Below the pieces are notes generated by a model. That model saw only the letters and a list, made by a program, of their open reading frames with translations. It did no database searches and was not told the origin of the DNA. Position numbers and translations under genes: made by a program. Positions 1 to 5,338 of a DNA stretch of 5,861 nt are shown piece after piece (position 1 is the first letter of the stretch; every line of letters begins with the position of its first letter). This DNA comes from Desertivirga sp966211215 (GTDB lineage: Bacteria > Bacteroidota > Bacteroidia > Sphingobacteriales > Sphingobacteriaceae), in the NCBI GenBank assembly GCA_966211215.1, contig CBIHNR010000267.1, positions 1 through 5,861 on the forward strand, written 5' to 3'.

Positions 1-841
1 GAATGGTGTAATCGGCTAGTATTGGAGTATCTTTTTCATCATGTTGATGCAGAAAAAAATATAATGATTGTAATCCGTTTTCCTTCCATTCAGCTATTCG
101 TTCAATCCATGAGTCAATTCTCGTATAATCTGTAGGATGCAAACCATTTCCTACAAACCTAATAAAAGCTTCAGGTGTTGAAAGTTCCATGTGAACACAA
201 TCCCTTCGTCCACTAGCATCGGTAATTGCGCCTTTACTGCATTCGTTAAGCATTGAAAAAAGTTCGTTCTTTGCAGAAGTATCAGAAAACCATTCACTAT
301 GACGAACCTCTACAAATACACTGAAGTCTTTGGGTAAACGTTCGAGATATGCCTTTAAGACATCAAAATTCTTTGGCCCAAAATTATCTCCCAACTGAAG
401 GAATGCCGGCCCCAAACATTTGCCAAATTCATAAATGCTTTCCAAATATCTACTCGTGTCCTCCTCTGCATTTTTTAATCGGCGAATATGACTTATTGAT
501 CTGGTGAATTTCGGGCAAAATTTAAAGTCATCTCTAACAGCCTCTGCCTTATCTCTCCATGCTCTTATTTGTTCTTTTTTAGGCATCGAATAAAAAATCG
601 CATTCAGTTCGATAGAATTAAAATGCTTTACATATTCATCTAAAAAATTTGCTTCTTTTGTTTTAGGAGGATAAATCATACCCACCCACTCCTTTCTGCC
701 CCACTTGGCACAACCAACATAAATCGCGGGTTCCTTCACCTTAGAAGCAGCTGTAAGAACTCTTTTAGTTAGAGAAGGATCAGGAGGTAAATCAAATTCA
801 ACTGAAGACAGACTTTCTAAAGGTACTTTTCCAAAATCCAT
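1..841 (-). CDS. DUF72 (YecE-like) TIM-barrel protein, 3' end off the window
   Basis: Translating the minus strand from the ATG at 841-839 gives 280 uninterrupted codons to the left edge with no stop, so the C-terminus is missing; the family is usually about 240-310 residues, so most of the protein is here. DUF72 hallmarks appear in order: YVGCAKWG near residue 41, FNSIELNAIFY at 74-84, FKFCPKFTRSISH at 106-118, FLQLGDNFGP at 147-156, VFVEVRHSEWF at 175-185, ITDASGRRD at 206-214, FIRFVGNG at 226-233 and YFFLHQHDE at 261-269. About 38 residues precede the first barrel strand. There is no signal peptide, so a cytoplasmic protein is expected. The family has a TIM-barrel fold with conserved polar residues, suggesting an enzyme, but the reaction is not established. 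The start is supported by a promoter-like sequence about 50 bases upstream and by stop-rich sequence beyond it. It appears to be transcribed on its own. Confidence 0.93.
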   Translation of the reverse strand, partial: MDFGKVPLESLSSVEFDLPPDPSLTKRVLTAASKVKEPAIYVGCAKWGRKEWVGMIYPPKTKEANFLDEYVKHFNSIELNAIFYSMPKKEQIRAWRDKAEAVRDDFKFCPKFTRSISHIRRLKNAEEDTSRYLESIYEFGKCLGPAFLQLGDNFGPKNFDVLKAYLERLPKDFSVFVEVRHSEWFSDTSAKNELFSMLNECSKGAITDASGRRDCVHMELSTPEAFIRFVGNGLHPTDYTRIDSWIERIAEWKENGLQSLYFFLHQHDEKDTPILADYTI

Positions 842-889
842 AGTTTAATTTGAGGTTAAATAAAGTTTTATACTTTTATAAAGCACATA

Positions 890-920
890 CAATTCTACCG
901 TTTCAAAACAGTAAAACAAA
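890..920 (-). promoter_or_regulatory. Probable promoter of the DUF72 gene
   Basis: On the minus strand, TTTG (920-917) is followed by exactly 19 bases and then TAGAATTG (897-890), one mismatch from the Bacteroidota -7 consensus TAnnTTTG. The usual spacing is 19-21. Transcription would start near 885 and leave a leader of about 45 bases before the ATG at 841. The site lies downstream of the terminator at 953-984, so it would give the DUF72 gene independent expression. Read by eye only; AT-rich DNA produces such matches by chance. Confidence 0.45.
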
Positions 921-952
921 CAACAGTTTGAAAATTCTATGAGATTGTTATA

Positions 953-984
953 CAAAAAAGGGTCGAATACAAGTATTCGACCCT
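953..984 (-). terminator. Rho-independent terminator, minus strand
   Basis: Perfect 12-bp arms (959-970 and 973-984, AGGGTCGAATAC and its complement) are separated by two bases, so the real loop is about four bases. On the minus strand the stem runs directly into TTTTTT; on the plus strand no T-tract follows. It therefore reads as a terminator for transcripts coming from higher coordinates, and it insulates the DUF72 promoter from upstream transcription. A stem of this type could also be a copy of a dispersed intergenic palindrome, which one window cannot test. Confidence 0.75.
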
Positions 985-1021
985 ACATCTACCTATGAAA
1001 AACATGCCCTTTGGGAGGGCA
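953..1021 (-). ncRNA. Candidate short RNA, about 65-70 nt, two hairpins
   Basis: An exact promoter (1055-1025) points at this stretch and a strong terminator (984-959 plus T-tract) closes it. The predicted transcript would begin inside an inverted repeat (1023-1003), pass through an 18-base linker, and end in the terminator stem. There is no room for a recognisable protein. No known RNA family is recognised. The 5' hairpin is itself followed by TTTTT, so very early termination is also possible. This is an inference from architecture, not a homology call. Confidence 0.3.
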
Positions 1022-1023
1022 TG
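1003..1023 (-). repeat. 8-bp inverted repeat at a predicted transcription start
   Basis: The arms CATGCCCT (1003-1010) and AGGGCATG (1016-1023) are perfect and separated by five bases. On the minus strand the repeat begins two bases after a consensus -7 element and is followed by TTTTT (1002-998). Three readings fit: a dimeric repressor operator overlapping the start site, a 5' stabilising RNA hairpin, or a small terminator. The position right at the start site favours the first two. Confidence 0.55.
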
Positions 1024-1024
1024 A

Positions 1025-1055
1025 CAAATATAGACATAAAGCTTTCATCTCCAAA
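1025..1055 (-). promoter_or_regulatory. Exact Bacteroidota-type promoter, minus strand
   Basis: Minus-strand TTTG (1055-1052), a 19-base spacer, then TATATTTG (1032-1025) match the Bacteroidota housekeeping promoter (TTTG, N19-21, TAnnTTTG) at every defined base. Upstream lie two long T-tracts on the same strand (complement of A8 at 1053-1060 and A10 at 1063-1072), resembling the A/T-rich tracts that boost strong promoters. Transcription should start near 1019-1022. It is the only exact full match I found in the intergenic DNA, and it faces no gene before the terminator at 984-959. Confidence 0.6.
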
Positions 1056-1285
1056 AAAAATTAAAAAAAAAATGTTTTAACTTTTATTAAATGCAAATCG
1101 TTGTAATTCAATATTATTAAATTTACTAACATGTAAAACTTTTTTAACTTCAAATTGTAAACACCTCCCCGATACTAAAGCATTTATTCATTAAAAAAAT
1201 TTCTTCTTAACTAAATACAGCACGATAAAACGCTTCAAAATTTCACATTAAACAAGCATTTATTTTAGAAATAAAACATCTGTGC

Positions 1286-1321
1286 AAAAAAGCCTCAGTT
1301 TACACCTGTAAACTGAGGCTT
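1286..1321 (-). terminator. Rho-independent terminator, minus strand
   Basis: Perfect 15-bp arms (1290-1304 and 1307-1321) flank a two-base centre, giving a very stable stem with a GCCTC core. On the minus strand the stem ends in an uninterrupted run of T (complement of A at 1286-1291). The plus strand lacks an immediate T-run. It is the first canonical terminator met by transcripts leaving ubiX, about 540 bases past its stop codon, so it may end the rlmB-ubiX mRNA or an unrecognised RNA between them. Confidence 0.75.
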
Positions 1322-1416
1322 ACGATTTATTCTATTTATAAGCACAACTACCTTGAAAATCAATTGAACATTTTGTCAAAAAAATTAAGGCTTTCACGCA
1401 AGCGCAAAAATAAAAC

Positions 1417-1453
1417 AGAGCTATGAGAGCGTCTTAACTTGCATAGCTCTCAT
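1417..1453. repeat. Hairpin with two mutually exclusive pairings
   Basis: AGAGCTATG (1417-1425) is complementary to CATAGCTCT (1442-1450). The overlapping word ATGAGAGC (1423-1430) is complementary to GCTCTCAT (1446-1453). Both stems use bases around 1423-1425 and 1446-1450, so only one can form at a time. A further GCTATGAG copy lies at 1478-1485. No T-tract follows on either strand, so it does not look like a terminator. Confidence 0.45.
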
Positions 1454-1829
1454 TTAGGTTGCCCGGTGCGACGAAAGGCTATGAGGGTTTATTGTTGTCG
1501 GCGGCATATATTCAGATTAATCCTAATCATAGGATATTGCTGCAAGTCCACCTCTTTCTTTAATTACATTCCCTTCTTTACCAGGAAACTTCTGTAAAAG
1601 AAAATAGATAACTGCCAAATTGTTTCGTAATTCACAGATTGGCTTATGTGCGATGCGCCAATGAAGATTAAAGACTAAAAATCAAGCCTTTAAGAAAAAG
1701 TGCGTCTTGACTATTAGATTACATTTCTTTTATAACCCAATGGAATTTATATCGTAATAGGTAGCATCAAAGACATATATCATGCTGTGTAACAGAGGTT
1801 AATGTAGTTTTTGATTGCGTAATTTTTTT

Positions 1830-1860
1830 GGGGAGTTGTGGTTCCAGCAACTCCCTTTTT
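1830..1860 (+). terminator. Plus-strand terminator touching the ubiX stop codon
   Basis: GGGAGTTG (1831-1838) pairs with CAACTCCC (1848-1855) around a nine-base loop and is followed on the plus strand by TTTTT (1856-1860). The last T is also the first base of the reverse-complemented ubiX stop codon. On the minus strand the stem is followed by CAAAAAAA and no T-tract, so it does not look like the normal terminator for ubiX. It would stop plus-strand transcripts from entering ubiX antisense, but no plus-strand gene is visible upstream. Confidence 0.6.
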
Positions 1861-2444
1861 CATTGTTCACCCCAACGGTAAGAATCGTTTTCAAGGCCAG
1901 CTAAGTCGAGTACTCGATTAACTACAGTGGCGGCTAAATCCTCAATGGTTTGAGGTTTACTATAGAAAGACGGGACAGCAGGACAAATTATCCCTCCGGC
2001 TTCTGTAACAGTTTTAAGATTGTTAATATGGATTAAATTAAACGGAGTATCTCTTACTACCAGAATTAGTTTCCGCCTCTCTTTTAAAATCACATCAGCG
2101 GCGCGGGTAGTAAGGTCATCCGAAGTACCTGCAGCAATACGCCCTAAAGTTCCCATTGAACAAGGAATAACAATCATCGTGTCATACTTTGCAGACCCCG
2201 AAGCGAATGGCGCCATAAAATCAGATTTTGTATAGAATTTAAAAGGATACTTAGAAAAATCAGTATTATCCAGTTCAAACTCCCATACCTGTTTTGCATT
2301 ATCAGACATCACGACCCCAACTTCGGCAATCTGCTCATTTAAGGCGATGAACTTATCAAAAAGCAATTTGGCGTAAATCGCCCCGCTGGCTCCGGTTACG
2401 GCCACTACTATTTTCCTCGATCTTACTTGCGGCATCTTCTCCAT
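1860..2444 (-). CDS. ubiX: UbiX flavin prenyltransferase
   Basis: This 194-residue protein is full length for the UbiX/Pad1 family. These enzymes join a dimethylallyl group to reduced FMN to make prenylated FMN, the cofactor of UbiD-type decarboxylases; they are cytoplasmic and usually dodecameric. Visible signatures are the N-terminal Rossmann flavin loop VTGASGAIYA (16-25), APFASGS (78-84), IPCSMGTLGRIAAG (93-106), the SDDLTTRAADV segment (108-118), KERRKLILVVRDTPFNLIH (121-139), and a late Tyr161 in the position of the family's active-site tyrosine. The ATG at 2444 follows an A-rich leader typical of Bacteroidota; a second ATG three codons later is possible. It lies 28 bases downstream of rlmB on the same strand, so co-transcription is likely. 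No ubiD partner is in the window. Which decarboxylase it serves, perhaps in quinone metabolism, cannot be told from here. Confidence 0.95.
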   Translation of the reverse strand: MEKMPQVRSRKIVVAVTGASGAIYAKLLFDKFIALNEQIAEVGVVMSDNAKQVWEFELDNTDFSKYPFKFYTKSDFMAPFASGSAKYDTMIVIPCSMGTLGRIAAGTSDDLTTRAADVILKERRKLILVVRDTPFNLIHINNLKTVTEAGGIICPAVPSFYSKPQTIEDLAATVVNRVLDLAGLENDSYRWGEQ

Positions 2445-2472
2445 TTTTTAAACGAACTAAGAAGCAAACTAT

Positions 2473-3246
2473 CTACTCTGCCCCTCCCCCGCGCTGCCGA
2501 ACTGCTTCATACAAGATGATGCCAGCAGAGACTGAGACATTCAAAGATGATATTTCCCCGAACATCGGGATTTTTGCCAGGTGTTCAGAAATGCGAATAA
2601 GCTCATTGGATATCCCATCTTCTTCAGAACCCATAATTACGGCCGTTGGTAATTTATAGTCGGGTTTATATAAATACTCGTTTGTTTTTTCGGTACAGGC
2701 TACTAATTGCAAGCCAGATTCCTGCAAAAATTTAGCCGTTTTTAGAAGGCTCTCATGACGGCATACTGGTATTTTAAATAAAGCCCCCGCAGACGTTTTA
2801 ACAGCGTCAGGGTTTATTTGTGCAGACCCCTTGGCTGGGATAACAATCGCATGAACCCCTGCACATTCCGCAGTACGTGCAATCGCCCCCAAATTTCTTA
2901 CGTCTGTTACTCCATCTAAAATTAAAACCAATGGGGTTTCACCTTTTTCATAGATCTCCGGAATAATATTTTCAATTTTCTGATAGGTAACCGGCGAGAT
3001 AATCCCAATAACTCCCTGATGATTTTTTGTGGTTATACGGTTCAGTTTTTCAACCGGAACTACCTGATAGGATAGCTCATATTCCTTCAACAAACTTTTG
3101 AGTTCAAGAAAAATATCGCCTGTTAAACCACGCTGAACTAAAATTGCTTCTATATCCTTGCCACTTTTAATAGCTTCAATCACCGCACGTATGCCAAATA
3201 CCATCTGATTTGACTCACGTTTCGGCCTTTGAGAGTTAGTGTTCAT
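2473..3246 (-). CDS. rlmB: TrmH/SpoU-family RNA 2'-O-methyltransferase (RlmB type)
   Basis: The 257-residue product has the two-domain RlmB layout. An N-terminal L30e-like substrate-binding domain (about 15-85, starting VFGIRAVIEAI) is followed by a SPOUT catalytic domain with its three motifs: LDGVTDVRNLGAIARTA (110-126, with Asn118 and Arg124), IMGSEEDGIS (204-213) and IPMFGEISSLNVSVSAG (226-242, with Asn236 in the knot that binds S-adenosylmethionine). E. coli RlmB methylates the ribose of G2251 in 23S rRNA. In Bacteroidota this subfamily is annotated as 23S rRNA (guanosine-2'-O-)-methyltransferase, though the exact target here is inferred. The ATG at 3246 has an AT-rich leader and no Shine-Dalgarno sequence. 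It is first in a probable operon with ubiX and diverges from dnaB across 258 bases. A glycine-rich tail (GGGAE) ends the protein. No clear promoter was found; the nearest -7-like word in front of it is one base short of consensus. Confidence 0.92.
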   Translation of the reverse strand: MNTNSQRPKRESNQMVFGIRAVIEAIKSGKDIEAILVQRGLTGDIFLELKSLLKEYELSYQVVPVEKLNRITTKNHQGVIGIISPVTYQKIENIIPEIYEKGETPLVLILDGVTDVRNLGAIARTAECAGVHAIVIPAKGSAQINPDAVKTSAGALFKIPVCRHESLLKTAKFLQESGLQLVACTEKTNEYLYKPDYKLPTAVIMGSEEDGISNELIRISEHLAKIPMFGEISSLNVSVSAGIILYEAVRQRGGGAE

Positions 3247-3338
3247 TAATAAAAAATTTAGCAGCCAAAATACTTATAATTTAGTCAAAAACGGCTTTCA
3301 TTTGTATCAAGCTACTTCGTTTTTAACATTGCCAAAAG

Positions 3339-3436
3339 TTATTAACATAGCTTATATGTCGTTATTTCGCTCTATTTCTGAGTAATTAACATTTTATCCA
3401 CACATACCTGTTAACATTTCAAGGTACTTATCAACA
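3339..3436 (+). promoter_or_regulatory. DnaA-box cluster upstream of dnaB
   Basis: TTATCCACA at 3394-3402 is a perfect DnaA box. TTATTAACA (3339-3347) and TTATCAACA (3428-3436) each differ from the consensus TTATNCACA at one position, and all three point the same way. The word TTAACAT recurs at 3323, 3342, 3386 and 3411, partly overlapping the weak boxes. The cluster lies 70-165 bases before the dnaB start, in AT-rich DNA. DnaA control of dnaB or a DnaA-binding reservoir would fit; a replication origin is possible but unproven. Confidence 0.45.
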
Positions 3437-3464
3437 TAAAATAGTAAGTGTACCAAGCGGCTTG

Positions 3465-3497
3465 TTTACAAAGATGAGCGCCTAATTTTTACTTTTG
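3465..3497 (+). promoter_or_regulatory. Probable dnaB promoter giving a near-leaderless mRNA
   Basis: TACTTTTG (3490-3497) matches the Bacteroidota -7 element TAnnTTTG exactly. A TTTA at 3465-3468, one base off TTTG, sits 21 bases upstream. Because the start site normally falls a few bases beyond the -7 element, transcription would begin around 3501-3504, next to the ATG at 3505. This supports the annotated start over the in-frame ATG at 3550 and implies a leader of zero to a few bases. Confidence 0.6.
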
Positions 3498-3504
3498 CAA
3501 GCAA

Positions 3505-5079
3505 ATGAATTCAGATAAAGAAACCGATTACAATCCAGCCAGAAAAAACATGCAGGGAAATGACCGCCGAAGCCGGCTTTCTAATATGGTAAGTGGGCTT
3601 GGAAAGCTTCCGCCGCAGGCTATAGATTTAGAGGAAGCAGTGCTGGGTGCACTGATGCTGGAAAAGGATGCCTTATCGGCAGTAATTGACATTCTGAAAC
3701 CTGAAGCATTTTATAAAGAGAGCCATCAAAAGATTTTTGAAGCGATACATATGCTGTTTCAAAAGTCGTCGCCGATAGATATCTTAACGGTAACCTCCCA
3801 GCTGAGGCAAACCGGGTCACTTGAAATGATTGGCGGGGCATATTACATCACCGAACTTACCAATAGGGTGGTATCAGCTGCCAATATTGAGTTTCATGCC
3901 CGCATTATTTCCCAAAAATATATTCAGCGTGAATTGATTCGTATTTCTACGGAAATTATCAATAACGCTTATGAGGATACAACCGACATTTTCGACCTGC
4001 TGGATATGGCAGAGAAGAATCTGTTCGACATTGCCCAAAACAACCTTCGCCGGGATTCGCGTAAGATGGATGACATTGTGCGGGAAGCTGTGGAAGCCCT
4101 TGAAAGCATTCGCGACCGGGTTGATGGGTTAACCGGTGTACCCTCTGGGTTTACGGCACTAGACCGCATGACCTCTGGCTGGCAACCATCTGACCTTGTT
4201 ATTATTGCGGCCCGCCCTGCGATGGGTAAAACGGCGTTCGTATTAAGCTGCGCCCGCAATGCGGCGGTACAGTTTGGCAAACCGGTGGTAGTGTTCTCCC
4301 TGGAGATGTCTTCGGTACAGCTGGTAAATCGTTTAATTGCCGGAGAAGCTGAAATTGAACAGGAGAAACTTCGAAAAGGAAACCTTGCGGAATGGGAATG
4401 GCAACAGCTTCACTCCCGTATTGGAAGCCTTACTGAAGCACCCCTATTTATTGACGACACCCCAGCTCTTAACATTTTTGAATTCAGGGCAAAATGCCGA
4501 AGGTTAAAGGCCCAATACGATATTCAGATGATCATCATTGACTACCTTCAGTTGATGCATGGTAAAGGTGAAGGTAAAGGTGGCGGAAACCGTGAGCAGG
4601 AAATTGGTAGTATCTCACGGGCATTAAAGTCTGTTGCTAAAGAACTCAATGTTCCGGTTCTAGCCCTTTCTCAGTTAAGCCGTGCGGTAGAAAGCCGTCC
4701 TGGAGCACAGAAAAAGCCAATGCTCTCCGACTTACGTGAATCTGGTTCTATTGAGCAGGATGCTGACATGGTACTTTTCTTGTACCGGCCTGAATATTAC
4801 GGACTTACCGAAGACGAGGAAGGCCGTTCAACTGTAGGTGTGGGTGAGGTTATTATTGCAAAACACCGTAATGGTGAAGTTGGAACTGTACCACTTCGCT
4901 TTATTGGTAAGTTTGTTAAGTTTGCTGATTTAGAGGAAGATTTTAGCAACGGGCCTGCAGGTATTAGCGGCAGCGACCCTTTTGCGGGAATGGCTCCTTC
5001 TGAGGATTTTGAAAGGCCAAATAACTTTATTATTCGCCCGTCACGAATGGACGATTTAGATGAAGACCCTCCATTTTAA
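3505..5079 (+). CDS. dnaB: Replicative DNA helicase DnaB
   Basis: This 524-residue protein is the hexameric 5'-3' helicase that unwinds the replication fork and recruits primase. After a polar N-terminal extension (1-35), the DnaB N-terminal domain starts at PPQAIDLEEAVLGALMLE (36-53) and runs to about 135. A linker helix region leads into the RecA-like ATPase from about 208. Walker A is ARPAMGKTAF (236-245, Lys242); the catalytic glutamate lies in SLEM (265-268, Glu267); Walker B is IIIDYLQL (343-350, Asp346). SQLSRAVE (389-396) and SDLRESGSIEQDAD (408-421) follow, and AKHRNG (452-457) holds the arginine-finger region (Arg455). No intein interrupts these motifs, a common insertion site in DnaB. 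A Gly/Lys loop after Walker B (353-361) is encoded by a short GGTAAAGGTG repeat. The acidic C-terminal tail ends DLDEDPPF. The gene has its own promoter-like sequence and a strong terminator, so it is probably monocistronic. Confidence 0.98.
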   Translation: MNSDKETDYNPARKNMQGNDRRSRLSNMVSGLGKLPPQAIDLEEAVLGALMLEKDALSAVIDILKPEAFYKESHQKIFEAIHMLFQKSSPIDILTVTSQLRQTGSLEMIGGAYYITELTNRVVSAANIEFHARIISQKYIQRELIRISTEIINNAYEDTTDIFDLLDMAEKNLFDIAQNNLRRDSRKMDDIVREAVEALESIRDRVDGLTGVPSGFTALDRMTSGWQPSDLVIIAARPAMGKTAFVLSCARNAAVQFGKPVVVFSLEMSSVQLVNRLIAGEAEIEQEKLRKGNLAEWEWQQLHSRIGSLTEAPLFIDDTPALNIFEFRAKCRRLKAQYDIQMIIIDYLQLMHGKGEGKGGGNREQEIGSISRALKSVAKELNVPVLALSQLSRAVESRPGAQKKPMLSDLRESGSIEQDADMVLFLYRPEYYGLTEDEEGRSTVGVGEVIIAKHRNGEVGTVPLRFIGKFVKFADLEEDFSNGPAGISGSDPFAGMAPSEDFERPNNFIIRPSRMDDLDEDPPF

Positions 5080-5089
5080 TTGAATATAG

Positions 5090-5136
5090 AATAAAAATGG
5101 TTTGAATAAATACGCTTATTCAAACCATTTTTATTT
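5090..5136. terminator. Strong bidirectional terminator after dnaB
   Basis: Perfect 20-bp arms (5090-5109 and 5116-5135) enclose a six-base loop. The stem core is TGGTTTGAATAA with its complement, and both outer ends carry AAAAA/TTTTT, so T-tracts form on either strand (CCATTTTTATT). It starts 11 bases after the dnaB stop codon. It should end the dnaB transcript and could also stop minus-strand transcription from the 5137-5338 region. Confidence 0.88.
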
Positions 5137-5280
5137 GAAGCCAATCATTCCTCTCTCCTACTTTCTGTACCAGATCTCTATCCCGGCCATGGCTGGAACG
5201 CCTTGGGTCGCGCCTCCACAAACCAATAATTAATTCTGAAACTTCCGGTAAATAGTCATAAATTTCGTTGAGATTGCTCA
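5120..5280 (-). CDS. Doubtful small ORF, 53 codons
   Basis: An ATG at 5280 opens a 53-codon frame ending in a TGA at 5122-5120, inside the dnaB terminator stem. A TTG nine codons further upstream (5308) would extend it to 62. The product starts MSNLNEIYDYLPEV and becomes very arginine-rich in the middle (WRRDPRRSSHGRDRD); no signal peptide, membrane segment or known domain is recognised. In its favour, TAGGTTTG at 5294-5287 is an exact -7 element ending six bases before the ATG, the same geometry as dnaB. Against it, no -33 element is correctly spaced and the stop overlaps a terminator. The 5137-5338 interval holds nothing else I can name; it could simply be untranslated DNA between two plus-strand genes. 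Confidence 0.25.
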
Positions 5281-5338
5281 TCTTAACAAACCTATAGCTA
5301 CCATCCAAATCTATATTCAGAAATCAACCTTAAATAAA

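Larger units (their letters stand above)
1056..1859. other. Gene-poor AT-rich intergenic region
   Basis: No protein gene is recognised on either strand. The region contains a minus-strand terminator (1286-1321), a hairpin with two competing pairings (1417-1453) and a plus-strand terminator (1830-1860). Two weak coding-like frames were seen on the minus strand: a 30-codon frame starting with TTG at 1153, and a 52-codon open stretch ending at a TAG at 1523-1525. Neither has a convincing start together with homology. Base composition is clearly more AT-rich than in the flanking genes. It may be decayed sequence or a long 3' untranslated region of the rlmB-ubiX unit. Confidence 0.6.

Noticed and set aside
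849..878. Plus-strand promoter-like pair TTTG (849-852) and TACTTTTA (871-878)
   Set aside because: The spacing is 18 bases and the -7 element has one mismatch. It points away from any visible gene and overlaps the DUF72 leader, so I treat it as chance in AT-rich DNA, though it could feed the plus-strand terminator at 1830-1860.
1405..1412. Exact minus-strand -7 element TATTTTTG
   Set aside because: No TTTG lies 19-21 bases upstream, so it is probably a chance match within an A-rich run.
2020..2235. Plus-strand open frame of 71 codons
   Set aside because: It lies wholly inside ubiX on the opposite strand; the UbiX motifs explain the sequence, and this frame shows no domain.
3423..3454. Imperfect inverted repeat GGTACTTA and TAAGTGTACC before dnaB
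   Set aside because: The arms pair only with a bulge and overlap a DnaA-box-like word; not strong enough to call an operator.
3620..3841. Minus-strand open frame of 73 codons
   Set aside because: It is antisense to the DnaB N-terminal domain coding sequence and has no recognisable features.
3969..4280. Minus-strand open frame of 103 codons
   Set aside because: It is antisense to dnaB across the linker and Walker A region; its Ser/Arg-rich composition is typical of a shadow frame.
4561..4585. Short GGTAAAGGTG repeat inside dnaB
   Set aside because: It encodes a Gly/Lys surface loop after Walker B, a variable-length position in DnaB; it is simple-sequence drift rather than an insertion or intein scar.
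5186..5193. Palindrome GCCATGGC
   Set aside because: Eight bases is too short to support a site and it has no link to a promoter or gene start.
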